Origin: Diphasiastrum complanatum
Taxonomy: Eukaryota; Streptophyta; Lycopodiopsida; Lycopodiales; Lycopodiaceae
Direction of reading: 5' to 3'
Assembly (NCBI GenBank): GCA_029204225.1
Contig: MU832181.1
Location: forward strand, 19,249-83,248
Length of the DNA stretch: 64,000 nucleotides
Part shown: positions 34,405 through 45,479 of the stretch, one piece after another
How positions within the stretch are numbered: the first letter of the stretch is position 1
Layout of the letters: each line of letters starts with the position of its first letter
The notes under the pieces: model-generated
Seen by the model: only the letters and a program-made list of their open reading frames with translations
Told to the model about the DNA's origin: nothing
Database searches by the model: none
Made by a program: the position numbers and the translations under genes

Positions 34405-35814
34405 CCACATCAATAGTCTTGTATCAAATCAAATCAAAATTTAATAGTTGTCTGCTTAAAAATCACCAAAATATTTTAAGACACATGGTCCTTTTGTACA
34501 AAATATGTCCTTAAAAACAAATCAAGTACATGTCTTATTATTCATTTACTTGTCCTTAAAAAACAAATCATGTAATTATTTCGTAAATAAATTTCTTATT
34601 ATCAGAATCATACTTTTTAGTATATTCCATATGTCAATGGACATCTAACAATCCATGGTACAAACAAATCTTAAAAACATCTTGTGGCACAGCTTCGTGT
34701 AGCATAGCCACGTGAAACTTGAATTACAACAAATCTATAAATTGTCTCTTCTAGACAGATTTCTCACTTTTTGCTATTGTATTCTACTATCAATTTGTGA
34801 TTTTGCTACTGCCAATTCTTAAGAAAATATGTGAAGAATGACCAATAAAAAGGACTAGATGGACATCTAAAAAAGATTAGAAAAAAGTTATACATGAATA
34901 AGAAAACCCATGCCCTGAGTGCTTTAAACATCAACGAGATGTGACAAAAACAATGATCAAGTTTTTGGAGCAATATCACCTTGGCTCTAGAGAAAAGGCA
35001 AACTTGCAAGCTCAATTTTTAAGTGTTTAGCATTTTGGATTTGAGTCAATTCTATTTGTTATATATAGTTAGTTAGTTTAGTTACTAATCATTTTTCATT
35101 TTCTAAATCAATGCATCATGATAATGCGTATTGAAGGTATGTGGTTGTGACACGCATGGCAATTTTCCAGTGAAGCATGGCATGTGGCTATGCCATGCCC
35201 ATACAAATATGAATTTCTTATTATGTCTCCCCTCTCTCCCAATTTTTGATCGAAGAACTCGCCATCGTAAAAAAATTTGGTGGTGTTGTACTACCACGTG
35301 TGAAGGAGCTGGACATTGCCATGCGATTGCCACAAAAGTTGCCATGTGAGGCCTAGCGAGCCAAATATGGTCCCCATCTTATGTGTGTGGCAAAATTCAT
35401 AGGAAAATGTGCACATTTTATAGTTGTGAAACCATCGCCAACCAAGTAGAAGCTCATGATCAATCAACCTAAGCTTCACCCCCGAGCCACAATATGTGAA
35501 TGCAAGAAGAGGGAGAAGAGAGAAGAATTCAAAGAATGAATTCTCTACTGTAGGAGGGTCATCAATCATAATTTACTAAATTTCTCAAGTCATACTTAAT
35601 CATTAATACAAGAGTGCATGGCCAAATAGCATAACTCAACAAACATAGGAATCATTCTAAAGTATCTTAGTTACAAGACTTCATGAATATTTTTTGAGCC
35701 TAATTCTTATTAAAAAATATGAGTTATCCCAACTCTCTATTTTATTTGGTAGTCAAAGACAAAATTTAACATACTAGAAATAGTTTTTACATTCATCATT
35801 TTCAACCACAAAAT
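34405..35814. other. 1.4 kb without a recognisable gene
   Basis: Overlapping short frames on both strands at 35103-35569 show no motif. No repeat stands out. Confidence 0.35.
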
Positions 35815-35934
35815 TTTTAGGTCTTGTCTAGAATTGAATCTAGATATCTATAAGTTGTTCTAAATTTTCAAAAATTTTAGGTCTCGTCTAGAATTGAATC
35901 TAGATATCTATAAGTTGTTCTAAATTTTAACTAA
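35815..35934. repeat. 60-bp tandem duplication
   Basis: Two copies of 'ttttaggtctcgtctagaat' ... 'agttgttctaaatttt' with a period of exactly 60 bp. They differ at only a few positions, so this is a fairly recent duplication. Confidence 0.9.
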
Positions 35935-36179
35935 ATTCAGTTGTTATTCTTGGGTTTGTTATGTTTAATCATCCAATTGAGTTTTTTGTGTTACGATTTC
36001 ATGACCTCTTAAAAGCCTTTTATAATATTAAATACCATTTTAACTTACAAGTGGGCGTTGGATCCCATATTAAATATTATTCATTCCAGGCCTAAAAGTC
36101 CATTTTAAACCTTAACCCCATATACAGGCTAGGCCCCTTTCAAGGCCCTCTATTAAGGGTATTACTTGAATGGGTTGCC

Positions 36180-36470
36180 TATTATGCCTCTTGGGCGTTA
36201 ACGCACAGGCCGCACGTGTTTGTGGTTTGGCCCCGATGCCCTCCAGCGATTGATGCGTGTCCACAGCGCGGTGCCCGTCACAAATCAAGGCGCGCCAGTT
36301 TTTCACGGGCGACGCCGGGCCAGGGTCCTGGGCACTCGGGCAAGGGTGTCGGGCAAGATGCCGGGGTGGCTCGGGCAAGGGCGCTGAGTGAGATGCCGGG
36401 GCGGCTCGGGTAGGGCGCAAGTGGCACCGGGCACCGCCACGCCCAGGCACACACACATGTAGGTCAATGT
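36180..36470. other. GC-rich block with short imperfect repeats
   Basis: A sharp rise in GC content with repeated phrases 'gatgccggggtggctcgggc' and 'gatgccggggcggctcgggt'. Both strands stay open only because stop codons are rare in GC-rich DNA. 'ctttatatattccc' follows at 36479 and could be a TATA box on the plus strand. It might be part of an LTR; there is no proof. Confidence 0.4.
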
Positions 36471-36556
36471 GGGAGTTTCTTTATATATTCCCTCCTATTA
36501 ATCTGCCAGAAACGCTTATGGGATAAAAATTGGCTTCTTGGACACGTGGCGTCCGG

Positions 36557-36723
36557 GCAGCCAATTTATAACCAAAAAAAAAAACATGTGGATGAGTGCG
36601 CACCTCGGCCAAACGACCACCATGCCTCTTAGATGCGAGGGCAGCCAATTTATCAAAAAAAAAAAAACATGTGGCTGACTGCGCACCTCGGCCAAACGAC
36701 CACCATGCCTCTTAGATGTGAGG
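36557..36723. repeat. 84-bp tandem duplication
   Basis: 'gcagccaatttat' + A-run + 'catgtggatgagtgcgcacc' + 'tcggccaaacgaccaccatg' repeats at 36557 and 36641. Unit identity is high apart from the A-run length. A (TC)n tract follows at 36751-36775. Confidence 0.9.
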
Positions 36724-37257
36724 GACCCATACCTCTTGGAGAGGCTATGTACTCTCTCTCTCTCTCTCTCTCTCATTGTACATCTAATTGGAATTATTCT
36801 TCAATGTGCATTCGAATCTAGGGTGATGTTGATGATTTATCAATATTCTCTGCCCCAAAAAAAACTTCAATGATGATTATGCAAATTGAGGTTGTCATGA
36901 AACAATGTTTTCTGGTATTATCAACATGCGGGATCAAAGAGAATCAATCACCTCTAAAGAATTAAGTCACGAAACAATGGTCATCTTTGATTTTTGTAGC
37001 TGCTTTTCTGCCAACGTGGCAGACTAACCAAAATAGTTCGAATGAAAACAACAATTACAAGCTCGCCAACGCTTTTCAAGTAGTAAATACCATTAAATCT
37101 ATCTTCAAACCATTAAATCCAACACACTTGATAAGTAGTTGCAAGGAAAAGTGGTGTGCACTGCTTGCAAGCCATACAACACAAATTTGCTGTCGTCCTG
37201 CCTTGAGGCAGCTACTTTTATAGCTACATTATCTTGAATGAACACGAGGGCTGACAC

Positions 37258-37691
37258 TTAAAAAGTACCCGGTGCGCAGCACGCAACAAGTTTCTGGCAA
37301 CAATTATCAGGAGGTGTGCAGCTTTTACTTACAACAAGACCATCATTTACTTGCCATTGACCTGAAATACAAGATTTCACGAGTCAGTTAGTCTCTGAAT
37401 AGTCTCTGAATGAACTATGAAACTAATAACTCGGAGACGAAAAATGAAAAGCAAATTTATGTGCTTCATTTTTGCAGCATGAGGATGAGGATGTAGCATC
37501 GGCAAGCTGCAATCAGAGAGAGTATGAAACGCACAGGTATTGATCGTTATTGTAGTTAATATGCGTGGACTCTGCAGCACCTTTCTTGGGCTTGTTTCTG
37601 TGAGAAGGCTGCTATTGCTGGCGCATTGTTGCAGATGAATGGATACGATCATGATAAGGAGAGTCATAGCCCATTTTGTGTTTGAGGCCAT
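37258..37691 (-). CDS. Small secreted cysteine-rich peptide (two exons)
   Basis: Exon 1 (37691-37535) starts MASNTKWAMTLLIMIVSIHL, a typical signal peptide with cleavage likely after QQCAS. SSLLTETSPRKVLQSPR follows, including a basic Lys/Arg stretch. A putative intron (37534-37362, T|gtgcgt ... ttgtatttcag) leads to exon 2 (37361-37258), which encodes QWQVNDGLVVSKSC and TPPDNCCQKLVACCAPGTF then TAA. The codon across the junction becomes TGT (Cys). The product would be 86 residues with six cysteines in the mature part: C-x11-C-x5-CC-x5-CC. A TATA box and a microsatellite 5' UTR precede it. If the intron is not spliced the frame stays open to 37377 but is Cys-poor. I do not recognise the family; it resembles secreted plant signalling or defence peptides in architecture only. 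Confidence 0.5.
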
Positions 37692-37714
37692 GATTTATCT
37701 CCTTTGCTCGTTAT

Positions 37715-37718
<4 letters not shown>

Positions 37719-37799
<81 letters not shown>
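37719..37799. repeat. Compound microsatellite (TG)n(AG)n in a 5' UTR
   Basis: About 35 bases of TG and 45 bases of AG. On the minus strand this reads (CT)n(CA)n and fills most of the gap between the TATA box at 37819-37828 and the start codon at 37691. Confidence 0.97.
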
Positions 37800-37802
<3 letters not shown>

Positions 37803-37818
37803 GGAGCGTGTTTTGATG

Positions 37819-37828
37819 TTATATAGGG
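37819..37828 (-). promoter_or_regulatory. TATA box of the cysteine-rich peptide gene
   Basis: The minus strand reads CCTATATAAC, about 128 bp before the ATG at 37691, with a CT-rich likely initiator region just downstream. Confidence 0.6.
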
Positions 37829-37829
37829 A

Positions 37830-39479
37830 AACGATTGGAGCAAACAAGGAGCTATCCTTTCAATTCCACACTCCCATAGGCCATTTTGGTTGTCTTTTCA
37901 ATAGAGTTGCAAGCAGTCTCCAGAGGCAAAGTGATAACAAAATGTCAAGCTAAGTGGGCCCACCATATGGCACCATTGTTTGCGAAAGCCGACATAGTCC
38001 AAGAATGGAATTAGCATCTTTTCCCAAAAACCGGCATGGCCAAAGTTGTCCAAGAATTTTTATGTCATAGATTTTGAGTTTTATAGGGAAAACCAGAAAG
38101 TAAGAGCTTGTCACTCAATAGAGGCCGAAGAACTCTTTCACATATGGGTTTTTGGAGGGAAACCTCAAAAAGGTTTCCGAACAATGCCATATGCTTCCAT
38201 GTTTCATAAAGTCTTGCCATATTTCATAAAGTCTTTACATGGCAAGAGAGAAGTCACCTGGCTTAATGACACTACATACCCCACCCATTGGAAGTCAACC
38301 AAGAGTCATACATGTCATGTAGCATGTTTTCAAATCATGCAAATGTGGCAAAACATAAATGTGCATTCCAGTGTTTGGGAAACCCTTCCCTCCAAAAACC
38401 TATTTTTCAGGAAATTTTTCGGTTTTTCACAAGGATCCCTCAATAAATGCCAATTATATAGTATTTTATGACCTAAGAAAACTTGCAAGTTTTTTAGCAT
38501 GCCGATTTCTGGCAAAATTTTCCGGTTCCATTATCATCTACTACACCTCATAAACTAGGGATAAATAATTCTACTAATTGAAATGGCAGTTTGATAAGCG
38601 TTGTCTTTGGGACTTGTCCTAAAAAGCCCATATTGTTGCATAACTCTTAGGTTTTGTCATGTGCCAATCTTAGCATTAAAACATCTAATCTAGTCACGAA
38701 CATCAAATTGCAATGGAAGTGATGAAAACAAGGTAAAAATCAAGTAAATAGATAAAAGTAGCAAAACTTTACCAAATTAGACAAAGTAAGCATTCATTAT
38801 TAATGAATGGAGATCATTCAAAGGATAGGGCCAATTTCTAGAGCATGATCAAAGCTCTCATGTGATTTTAGGCACATGAACCACAAACACATTCAAGAAA
38901 GCTCTCCAAGAGAAGCTCCAAGAACACCTAGAATTCAAAATTACCAAAATGAACAATAGCCTCCAAATTTAGCACGACCTCAGCTATTTGTAGTGGTGAT
39001 TTGTGCCTCTACTATAAGTTTGGGGCCTTATTTGGCTACAACCATTATTACAATTCTGTTATTCACAAATATAGCAAGGTTGTTCAAGCCACTTCATTAA
39101 CACTCCTATTGACTGAATCTAGTCTAGATTAGATACATGGCTATATTTAGCACAACATTTAGTAAGCTCATGGGCTAATTACATGTAGCACATGACAAGT
39201 TTCAAACCAGATTGGCTAGATTTGAGCATCTTGATATTAGTTGCATGAAGTATTTTGTCTATGAATCTACTTGCTCATTGCACCTCGGATAATATGAAGT
39301 TATATTTAATGGATTGCCATATATGAGGAAGGTAGATGGACAACGTTCTCACCAATCAATTAAGTACCATGGTTGCTCACTTTACCATTTAACATTTGTA
39401 ATGAATCAATTTATTCTATAAAGGAGCTTAGTTGTATTCTTAGTAGTAGTTCCTTCACTACCTTGCTTCAACCAGTTTG
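37830..39479. other. 1.65 kb without a recognisable gene
   Basis: A plus-strand frame at 38046-38471 is open for 141 codons but lacks a recognisable motif and contains internal repeats ('catttcataaagtc' twice). I consider it probably not a gene. Confidence 0.35.
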
Positions 39480-39793
39480 TTAGTAGCAACTATGATTTGT
39501 TGCCTTTGAGTCTACTTAGTTGTGAGATGTATAGGTTCTACGAACTATAATCCCCACTTGTTGTATGGGCTTTGGGCTAGAATTGGTTGAAAAGACATCA
39601 TATCCCATTCATGTGACTCTTGATAATGTTGGCATACATCACAATCTTTGAGAAGATAATGGACATCCTTTAATAAAATTAGCCACCAAATAGCCTTTTG
39701 GATGACTTTTGTGGTTTTGGATTCTCCTTTGAACCATCTACCACCTATTCTTTCATAAGTAAGATATACGATGGACATGATTTTGGGTGACAT
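39480..39793 (-). pseudogene. Ty3/gypsy integrase zinc-binding fragment
   Basis: The minus strand reads VIQKAIWWLILLKDVHYLLK then DCDVCQHYQESHEWDMMSFQ and PILAQSPYNKWGL. This is the 'GYWWP.L..D....V..CD.CQ' part of the HHCC domain followed by 'PL.PI....PF..WGLD'. The upstream HxxxH is altered to Gly-Gly-Arg. After WGL a TAG interrupts; decayed core sequence (FVEPIHLTTK, RQQIIVATN) continues. Confidence 0.85.
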
Positions 39794-40179
39794 AACACAT
39801 TTGAGTAGAATCTGAACTAGGCCTAATTCATGAAGTTGGCCTAGTTTTTCTAGTTATTCAAGTCTACAAATGGTCCTCTTGTCACTTGGGTAGTTATAGG
39901 CCAAATGTTGAGAATGGCCTTTCACTTCCCTTAAAGTATTGTAGGTTATTAAGAAGTTTGGCCTAAAATTTTTTGACCACGCACCAATATGCTAGTAGGT
40001 AGTTGTCATGGTGTCCAAACTCTTCAATGTGAGGTCAGTTTTTTTTGGGTGTTTTCCTATCTAATTTTCCACTCAACAACTAGATAATCTTGCAAGATGT
40101 TAGAGAAAGACAACATTCTCCCCTCCTCTTTTGTACAAAGGCTTCCTTCCAAAAGAACTAAATGCTCTCTGGTTTATAG

Positions 40180-40341
40180 TGGGGCTACTTAAGGAGTGCA
40201 CTCCTTGTGCACATGCACTCCTGGCCCCACTCCATCCAATGGTGATGGATGGGGCTAAGGGATATCTTCTCGTGGATGGAGTGGGACGTGTGCAGCAGAG
40301 GCATTGCAGGTGCACATGAGGTGCACTCTCTAATGAGAGCC
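40180..40341. mobile_element. hAT-like MITE with 8-bp target duplication
   Basis: A 162-bp insertion present only in unit 1 of the tandem duplication; unit 2 shows the empty site ('ctagtttatag|ttatattg'). It is flanked by GTTTATAG (40172-40179) and GTTAATAG (40342-40349), an 8-bp duplication with one mismatch. The ends are inverted: GGGGCTACTTAAGGAGTGCAC on the left and the complement of GTGCACTCTCTAATGAGAGCC on the right. Sequence further in is also inverted ('ccactccatcca' / 'tggatggagtgg'). Eight-base duplications point to the hAT superfamily. It encodes nothing. Confidence 0.8.
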
Positions 40342-40827
40342 GTTAATAGGTATGTTTTTTGTCATTAGTTGGCTGACAACAAGGGAATCTTGCAATAAAA
40401 TATGGTGAGGCTATTAAGTTTGAATATGCCACTCTCTCTACATGGCATGTATGACTCCGGGGCATCAATCACTCCTAGGGGACCACCTATGACCTGCCAC
40501 TTTTCTTCATGGCATCTTTTGAGGATTCCATTTTGTCGTGAAAAGCTCCTAGACCCATACATCACATGTGCACATTTTGGTGTATTTGTATCTAATTTTC
40601 CACTCAACAACTAGATAATCTTACAAGATCTTTAGAGAAAGACAACATTGTCCCCTGCTCTTTTGTAAGAAAGCTTCCTTCCAAAAGAACTAAATGCTCT
40701 CTAGTTTATAGTTATATTGTTTGTCATTAGTTGACTAACAACAAGGACCTTTGCTCTAGGGAATATTGCCATTAAATATGGTGAGGTTGTTAAGTTTGAA
40801 TACATTTATGTCTCTACATGGGGTGTA

Positions 40828-40830
<3 letters not shown>

Positions 40831-40898
<68 letters not shown>
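40831..40898. repeat. Perfect (CT)n microsatellite
   Basis: About 68 bases of CT within unit 2 of the tandem duplication; unit 1 has none at the matching position, so the expansion came after the duplication. Confidence 0.98.
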
Positions 40899-40899
<1 letters not shown>

Positions 40900-41209
40900 G
40901 GGCATCAATCACTCCTAGGGGACCACCTATGACCTGCGACTTTTCTTCATGGCATCCTTTGAGGATTCCATTTTGTCGTGAAAAGGGTAGATCAGTTATT
41001 GGTGCATCGTGAAGAGTATCCGGACAATAACTGTGGTCCAATCACAATCGTTTATTCTGCCCAACGAGATTTTTGAAAATCACAAAAATTTGGCCTAGAA
41101 AGGCAAAAACAACTGTCACTACTGTTACAGTTCGTCACAGATGGACACCATTGATTGGGACACATAGGCATTGAAAGTGTGAGAAGTCAAAATAAGCATC
41201 TTGACAAAG

Positions 41210-41620
41210 GGTCCATTTTGAATTCTAATATCCCCTAATGAATTCATCCTCCTTCTTGATCAAACAAGCATCACCATCAAACTCCACTTTGAATCCCTTG
41301 TCATGCATTTGACTCACCCCAAGAAGGTTCTTAGTGATAGATGGAATGAACAAAACATCCTTCAAATTCATATTCCTATTAGTAGAGAGGGAGATAGGAC
41401 CAATTCATTTGATTGCACACTCACCATCATTGGCCATGTAGATCACCTTCTTGTCACTTTCAAATGCACCTTCAAATGCCATCAATGATATGTCTGATAT
41501 AATACTCCTCATGATATGTCATATGTGATGTAGCTCCACTATCAATCCACCAAGGATCAATATCTCCAATATTGTCCAACAAGCAAGATGACATAACAAA
41601 TGCATCATTTGAATTTTGTT
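41210..41620 (-). pseudogene. Ty1/copia protease region
   Basis: The minus strand reads NDAFVMSSCLLDNIGDIDPW then WIDSGATSHMTYHEEYYIRH, the copia aspartic protease active-site block. After a frame break it continues IYMANDGECAIK, a TGA, IGPISLSTNRNMNLKDVLFI, PSITKNLLGVSQMHDKGFKV and EFDGDACLIKKEDEF. The DSG triad is intact. No Gag knuckle or integrase follows in either direction. It is a different family from the fragment at 27.9-28.4 kb. Confidence 0.85.
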
Positions 41621-42357
41621 CATCTATATGCAAAAGTTAGAATCTAGATATCTCATTTAATAGAATGTAGAATCCACAACCATAACAATTTTTGTCTCCA
41701 CATTCCAGTAAGTGGTTTCAAAAATCGGCCATCTACAAGTATTTTGACCTAAAATGAAAGATCCAAACTCAATACTTGAAACTACAAGATTTGAGCTAGA
41801 TCAGAGCGTTTGAAGAGAAAGAGATGATCGATCAATATATTTACAGAAGTCAAATGACCAAAAGTCGTCTTCTAGTAGCTGACTACTTAGAGTTAGTGAT
41901 CATTTTAGGGAGAGTAAAGAGTATTTTGAAAGATAGCATTCATTAGCTTTTGTAAGTAGGATCATGCGCTTCGCACGATTGTTTTGTGATCTGATATCGT
42001 TGTTACTACAACACCCTTTTATACAGAAGTGCTATTTTTCATATCAATTGTATTCATGTTGAATGCCTCTCAATCTTTCTCACCATTATCAGAACTTATC
42101 TTCCATAAACAGAGAATAGCACGGCTATCTTAGACGCCTAAATCGATCGCATTCTCTATGGTTGTCTACGACACCTACTCTAACATCTAAATCAAATCAG
42201 AACTGCTCTAATTCTTAGTCTCTAAGTAATCCAAGATTCTTATTCATCAGTTTTTCAACTGTTTCATCATTGTTTTCTTTGATTGGGGGTGACGGCCTCT
42301 ATTCCGCTGCGGCCTATTAGACCACCCTTTGCGTGTCAGTTTGTCATCATCCCAACA

Positions 42358-42849
42358 CATGATAGTGGCTTCCATCTTGTTCGAGAGCATACACACATTT
42401 TGCTAGGGCCATCTAAGCAATCATCTCGGTGACATGTTGACCTTGTTCTCTCGAATGAGGGAATTCACATTCTTGAAGATGTTGTTATTGTCGATCCCTC
42501 TCGACAGAACCTTCTTCGACGTTCTTCCACCACGCAAGGGGCTGCCGCATCTCACGCAACGCAAGAGAAGGAGATAGAATATAACGATCCTGCATTTGGT
42601 GAAGACTTCATCCCCTTTGCTTTGGAAACATATGGATGTCTTCATAAGAAATTTAATGTTTTTTTGTCATTATGTGCGAAGCTTGTTGTGAAGCGTCGGG
42701 GACAAAATGTCACGTTATCATTCGTCATTGTATCTTTCTATCGTCGACGTATTTTCACAGGCGCTTTCAATTCTTCGACGAGCTCAAGTTGTACCGGCAG
42801 CGAGTTCGAAGCTTCCTACATTACCTATTACTGCAACTGTTCTAGTTAG
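42358..42849 (+). pseudogene. Non-LTR retroelement C-terminus, second copy
   Basis: One plus-strand frame reads HDSGFHLVREHTHILLGPSK, QSSR, a TGA, HVDLVLSNEGIHILEDVVIV, DPSRQNLLRRSSTTQGAAAS, then FIPFALETYGCLHKKFNVFL and ends with TAG at 42847-42849. It matches the minus-strand copy at 11.3-12.2 kb: KDGGFHVLREQSHILPS, SSRRRVDFVLSRDGLHTLAD, IVVANPIRGDLLPRS, FIPLAIETYGTLHRHFEEFL. Apart from a CGA-to-TGA change before HVDL the frame is intact through the region where the first copy is frameshifted. The zinc cluster and RT are missing. Confidence 0.75.
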
Positions 42850-45340
42850 TGACTTACATCAAGCAGTAGGTTTTGAGTAATTATTTTTATATTTTATGTT
42901 TTACTAAGATTTTTAGCTTAATTACTCTTTGCCAATGGGCATTATCATTCTATGTGCTTTCATCTTTTTGTACATTGATGGGTTTTCCCATCCTTCAATA
43001 ATCAAAGCAAGAGATTCCTTAAAGTGAATAACATGGAGATGATACATAATTTATATGCTAACAACATAGAAATTGTGTCTTGAAGGTAGCGATCTATAAA
43101 CATTATATTAAGTTAAACAAAAAATTTCAAAGCGTCAAGGTCTAAGCTCAATACAAGAAAGTTGCAACTTTTGCTTCTTTCAAATCGTGAAATTTCTTTA
43201 AGCAATAGAATGACTGTCATTAGAGGTGCTTGAGTCATGATTCCATAGTAAAGTATTTGGTAATTCAAGAGTATGTGAGAGTGCCAAAGAAATATGACAT
43301 CGTTATTACAAAATCTTCAAACCAAATGAATCCTTGGATTGATAAGATGCCATCATTTGCAACAAAAGCAATTATTATCAAGCACATCATCTCAATAATC
43401 TTGCTTTTCTAGCTATCTTGTTGGAAAGGCAATATATTAGCTTGGAATAAGGTGTGACAATTATTTTTTGTAATTTCATGGCAAGGGAAAATGCTCTGGG
43501 TAGTATAAAATGTTTGTGCTAGACCCTTATATACGGTGGGCCAATTTAATATCAAAACAAGAACTATACAAATGTTCGTAGATAGACTCTTGACCAGCGT
43601 CTACTAGAGCTCTCATGAAAAGTTGCATTTTATGATTGCAAGTAAAGTCGTACACTTGTAGCCGAGATATTCCCATGATAAGGTCAATAAAAGTAATCTT
43701 CGTGCTTGAATAAGCTTTAACAAGTTTGCAATAGAAGTAAAGATCTAGGAAAACAACATATTTATCCTCTATCAAGGACAAAGGCATATTGTTCCCAATG
43801 ATATTGAATTGTAATGGCACATCGTGCAATCAAAGAGAAATATGTCTCCGCAATGATTAGCCATCACGAACATTATACGTGAAATGACCTTTTGAACGGC
43901 AGGCTGAGGCAGAACTCTCGTCAACACATGTCATACTTTTAATGACATCCAACAGCTATGTGTGTAGATCAAGCAACACTAAACATACAAAATACAATTC
44001 TTAGCCATCAAACCTAACTCATGGTCTCATCAACGACACAACATAAATTACTATTTTGTGTTTTGAGAGAACATGGATTTCTTAGGGGAGATCTCAATGT
44101 TGACTATCAACCAACAAGAACAAGTTCAGAATTAACAGATAAGAACAAACTGCAAGGAGGTTAGAACCTGCAGCCATCAACATGGCTTCCAATTTTTCTA
44201 AGTTCTATGATGAATCATATTGAACATATCACAAATGATTGCTGTCTAGAACTTCGTTAACAATTTTCCTTTGAGAGTTACCCGTAAAAAGAAAACAATT
44301 AAATGATTACTCGTCATGTACAAAAGCCTTTCTACCAGCACACACAATGAGACGACCATTAAAATCAAGAAGAGAATACTTCATTACTCGATTAATAAAA
44401 GAACGTTATGAAGAAGTAGGTGGCCTTCTCTCAAGAATACAAACGAAAAAACTCAAAAATATGAAGACTCACAAAATCACAATCATCCTTGAAGTAGATT
44501 TCTCCGTAAAAACCTATAGGGTTTCAGACTACCAAAATAAGGAATCTTCGGAACAAAAAAGTCGTAAGTAAATTTTCTAGCATGGCTTAGCTTAGATAAT
44601 ATGGGACAATTAACAATCTTTGCATAAATCTGTATTCACACAGAAATGTTGAAAGTTTGCCAGATGTATTGGCATTATATGTAACCATGGGGATACTTTT
44701 CCTTCGCTGGAATAAAGAACCTAGAGAACTGTGCAAATAATCCAAATGTGAGGCCAAGCCCAGAAAGCATTGAGTTACAGCTATATTACTAAGTATTTAC
44801 ATGGAGAAAGCTTGGTGTTAGTTGAGGCATCAAAAAAGTGCAAAATTGACAAAAAAGACATCAGAGAAACCTTGTCAGATATATGAAACAGTTAATCCCT
44901 TTGCCAAGTTCAAGTGGCACGCTTGCAATTGAATGAATCTATCCTTAAAATTTAATCTAACATTGAGTTTATAAGCCTTGACAAACTCACAAAAATCATT
45001 TGCTGGACTTGTCTCGCCTGCTGCCGTTTGACAGTTTTTTCAAACTAAGAATGCTATTGAGCAACTTTTCAAGTGGAAATGACACAATATATCTGAAATT
45101 TGTAGCAAAATAGCTTCATCAACCTTCTCTAAGCTCATCCACATAGCCTGTTGTTCTAATCTATCGAATAGGAAAATATGCACCTATGTTCAATGTTCCT
45201 GCAAAGCACTTCTAAAGTGCAATTAGAAAGCACCAGGACCATTGATTGGTGCACAAGTGAGAAAAACTTCGCCACCTTTATCATAACTCCAAGTTGCACA
45301 TATTTCACAGATGACCTAATTCAAAACGTATAATTCGGAG
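42850..45340. other. 2.5 kb without a supported gene
   Basis: AT-rich. A minus-strand frame at 43527-43829 (LVKAYSSTKITFIDLIMGIS) and plus-strand frames at 43230-43412 and 44347-44571 are open but lack motifs. The right end is the 3' flank of the kinase gene. Confidence 0.35.
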
Positions 45341-45356
45341 CAGAACCAGATTCTTA

Positions 45357-45412
45357 TTATGTTCTGACCACCATGGAATTGGTGAGCTTACGCCAAACTG
45401 TATCCCTATTCA
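45357..45412 (-). repeat. Duplicated copy of the kinase C-terminal coding end
   Basis: On the minus strand, 123 bp past the kinase stop, the sequence reads VNRDTVWRKLTNSMVVRT then TAA. The true kinase end is [18 protein letters not shown] then TAG. The copy lies in the 3' UTR or just beyond, in the same orientation, and includes the 'ggtcagaacata' stop region. Confidence 0.8.
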
Positions 45413-45479
45413 CAATAACTTGGCCGTTATTTCACTAAAGACTCAACTAATCTGAAAGGATCAATTGGAACAGAACTCA

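Larger units (their letters stand above)
40053..40986. repeat. Tandem segmental duplication (about 530-bp offset)
   Basis: Unit 1 (about 40053-40587) and unit 2 (about 40588-40986) share 'ccactcaacaactagataat', 'ccttccaaaagaactaaatg', 'ggggcatcaatcactcctag' and 'gaggattccattttgtcgtg'. Unit 1 contains a 162-bp MITE absent from unit 2. Unit 2 contains a long TC microsatellite where unit 1 has only 'tgtatgactcc'. Confidence 0.9.

Noticed and set aside
36112-36456. Minus-strand ORF of 114 codons rich in Pro/Ala/Arg
   Set aside because: GC-rich DNA with few stops; the plus strand is also open, and no domain is visible.
38046-38471. Plus-strand ORF of 141 codons
   Set aside because: No recognisable motif, internal short repeats, no promoter or splice context; kept only as unassigned sequence.
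40814-41041. ORFs of poly-RE or poly-SL
   Set aside because: Translation of a CT microsatellite.
43527-43829. Minus-strand ORF of 100 codons
   Set aside because: Looks protein-like in part but has no family signature or neighbouring exon; not enough to call a gene.
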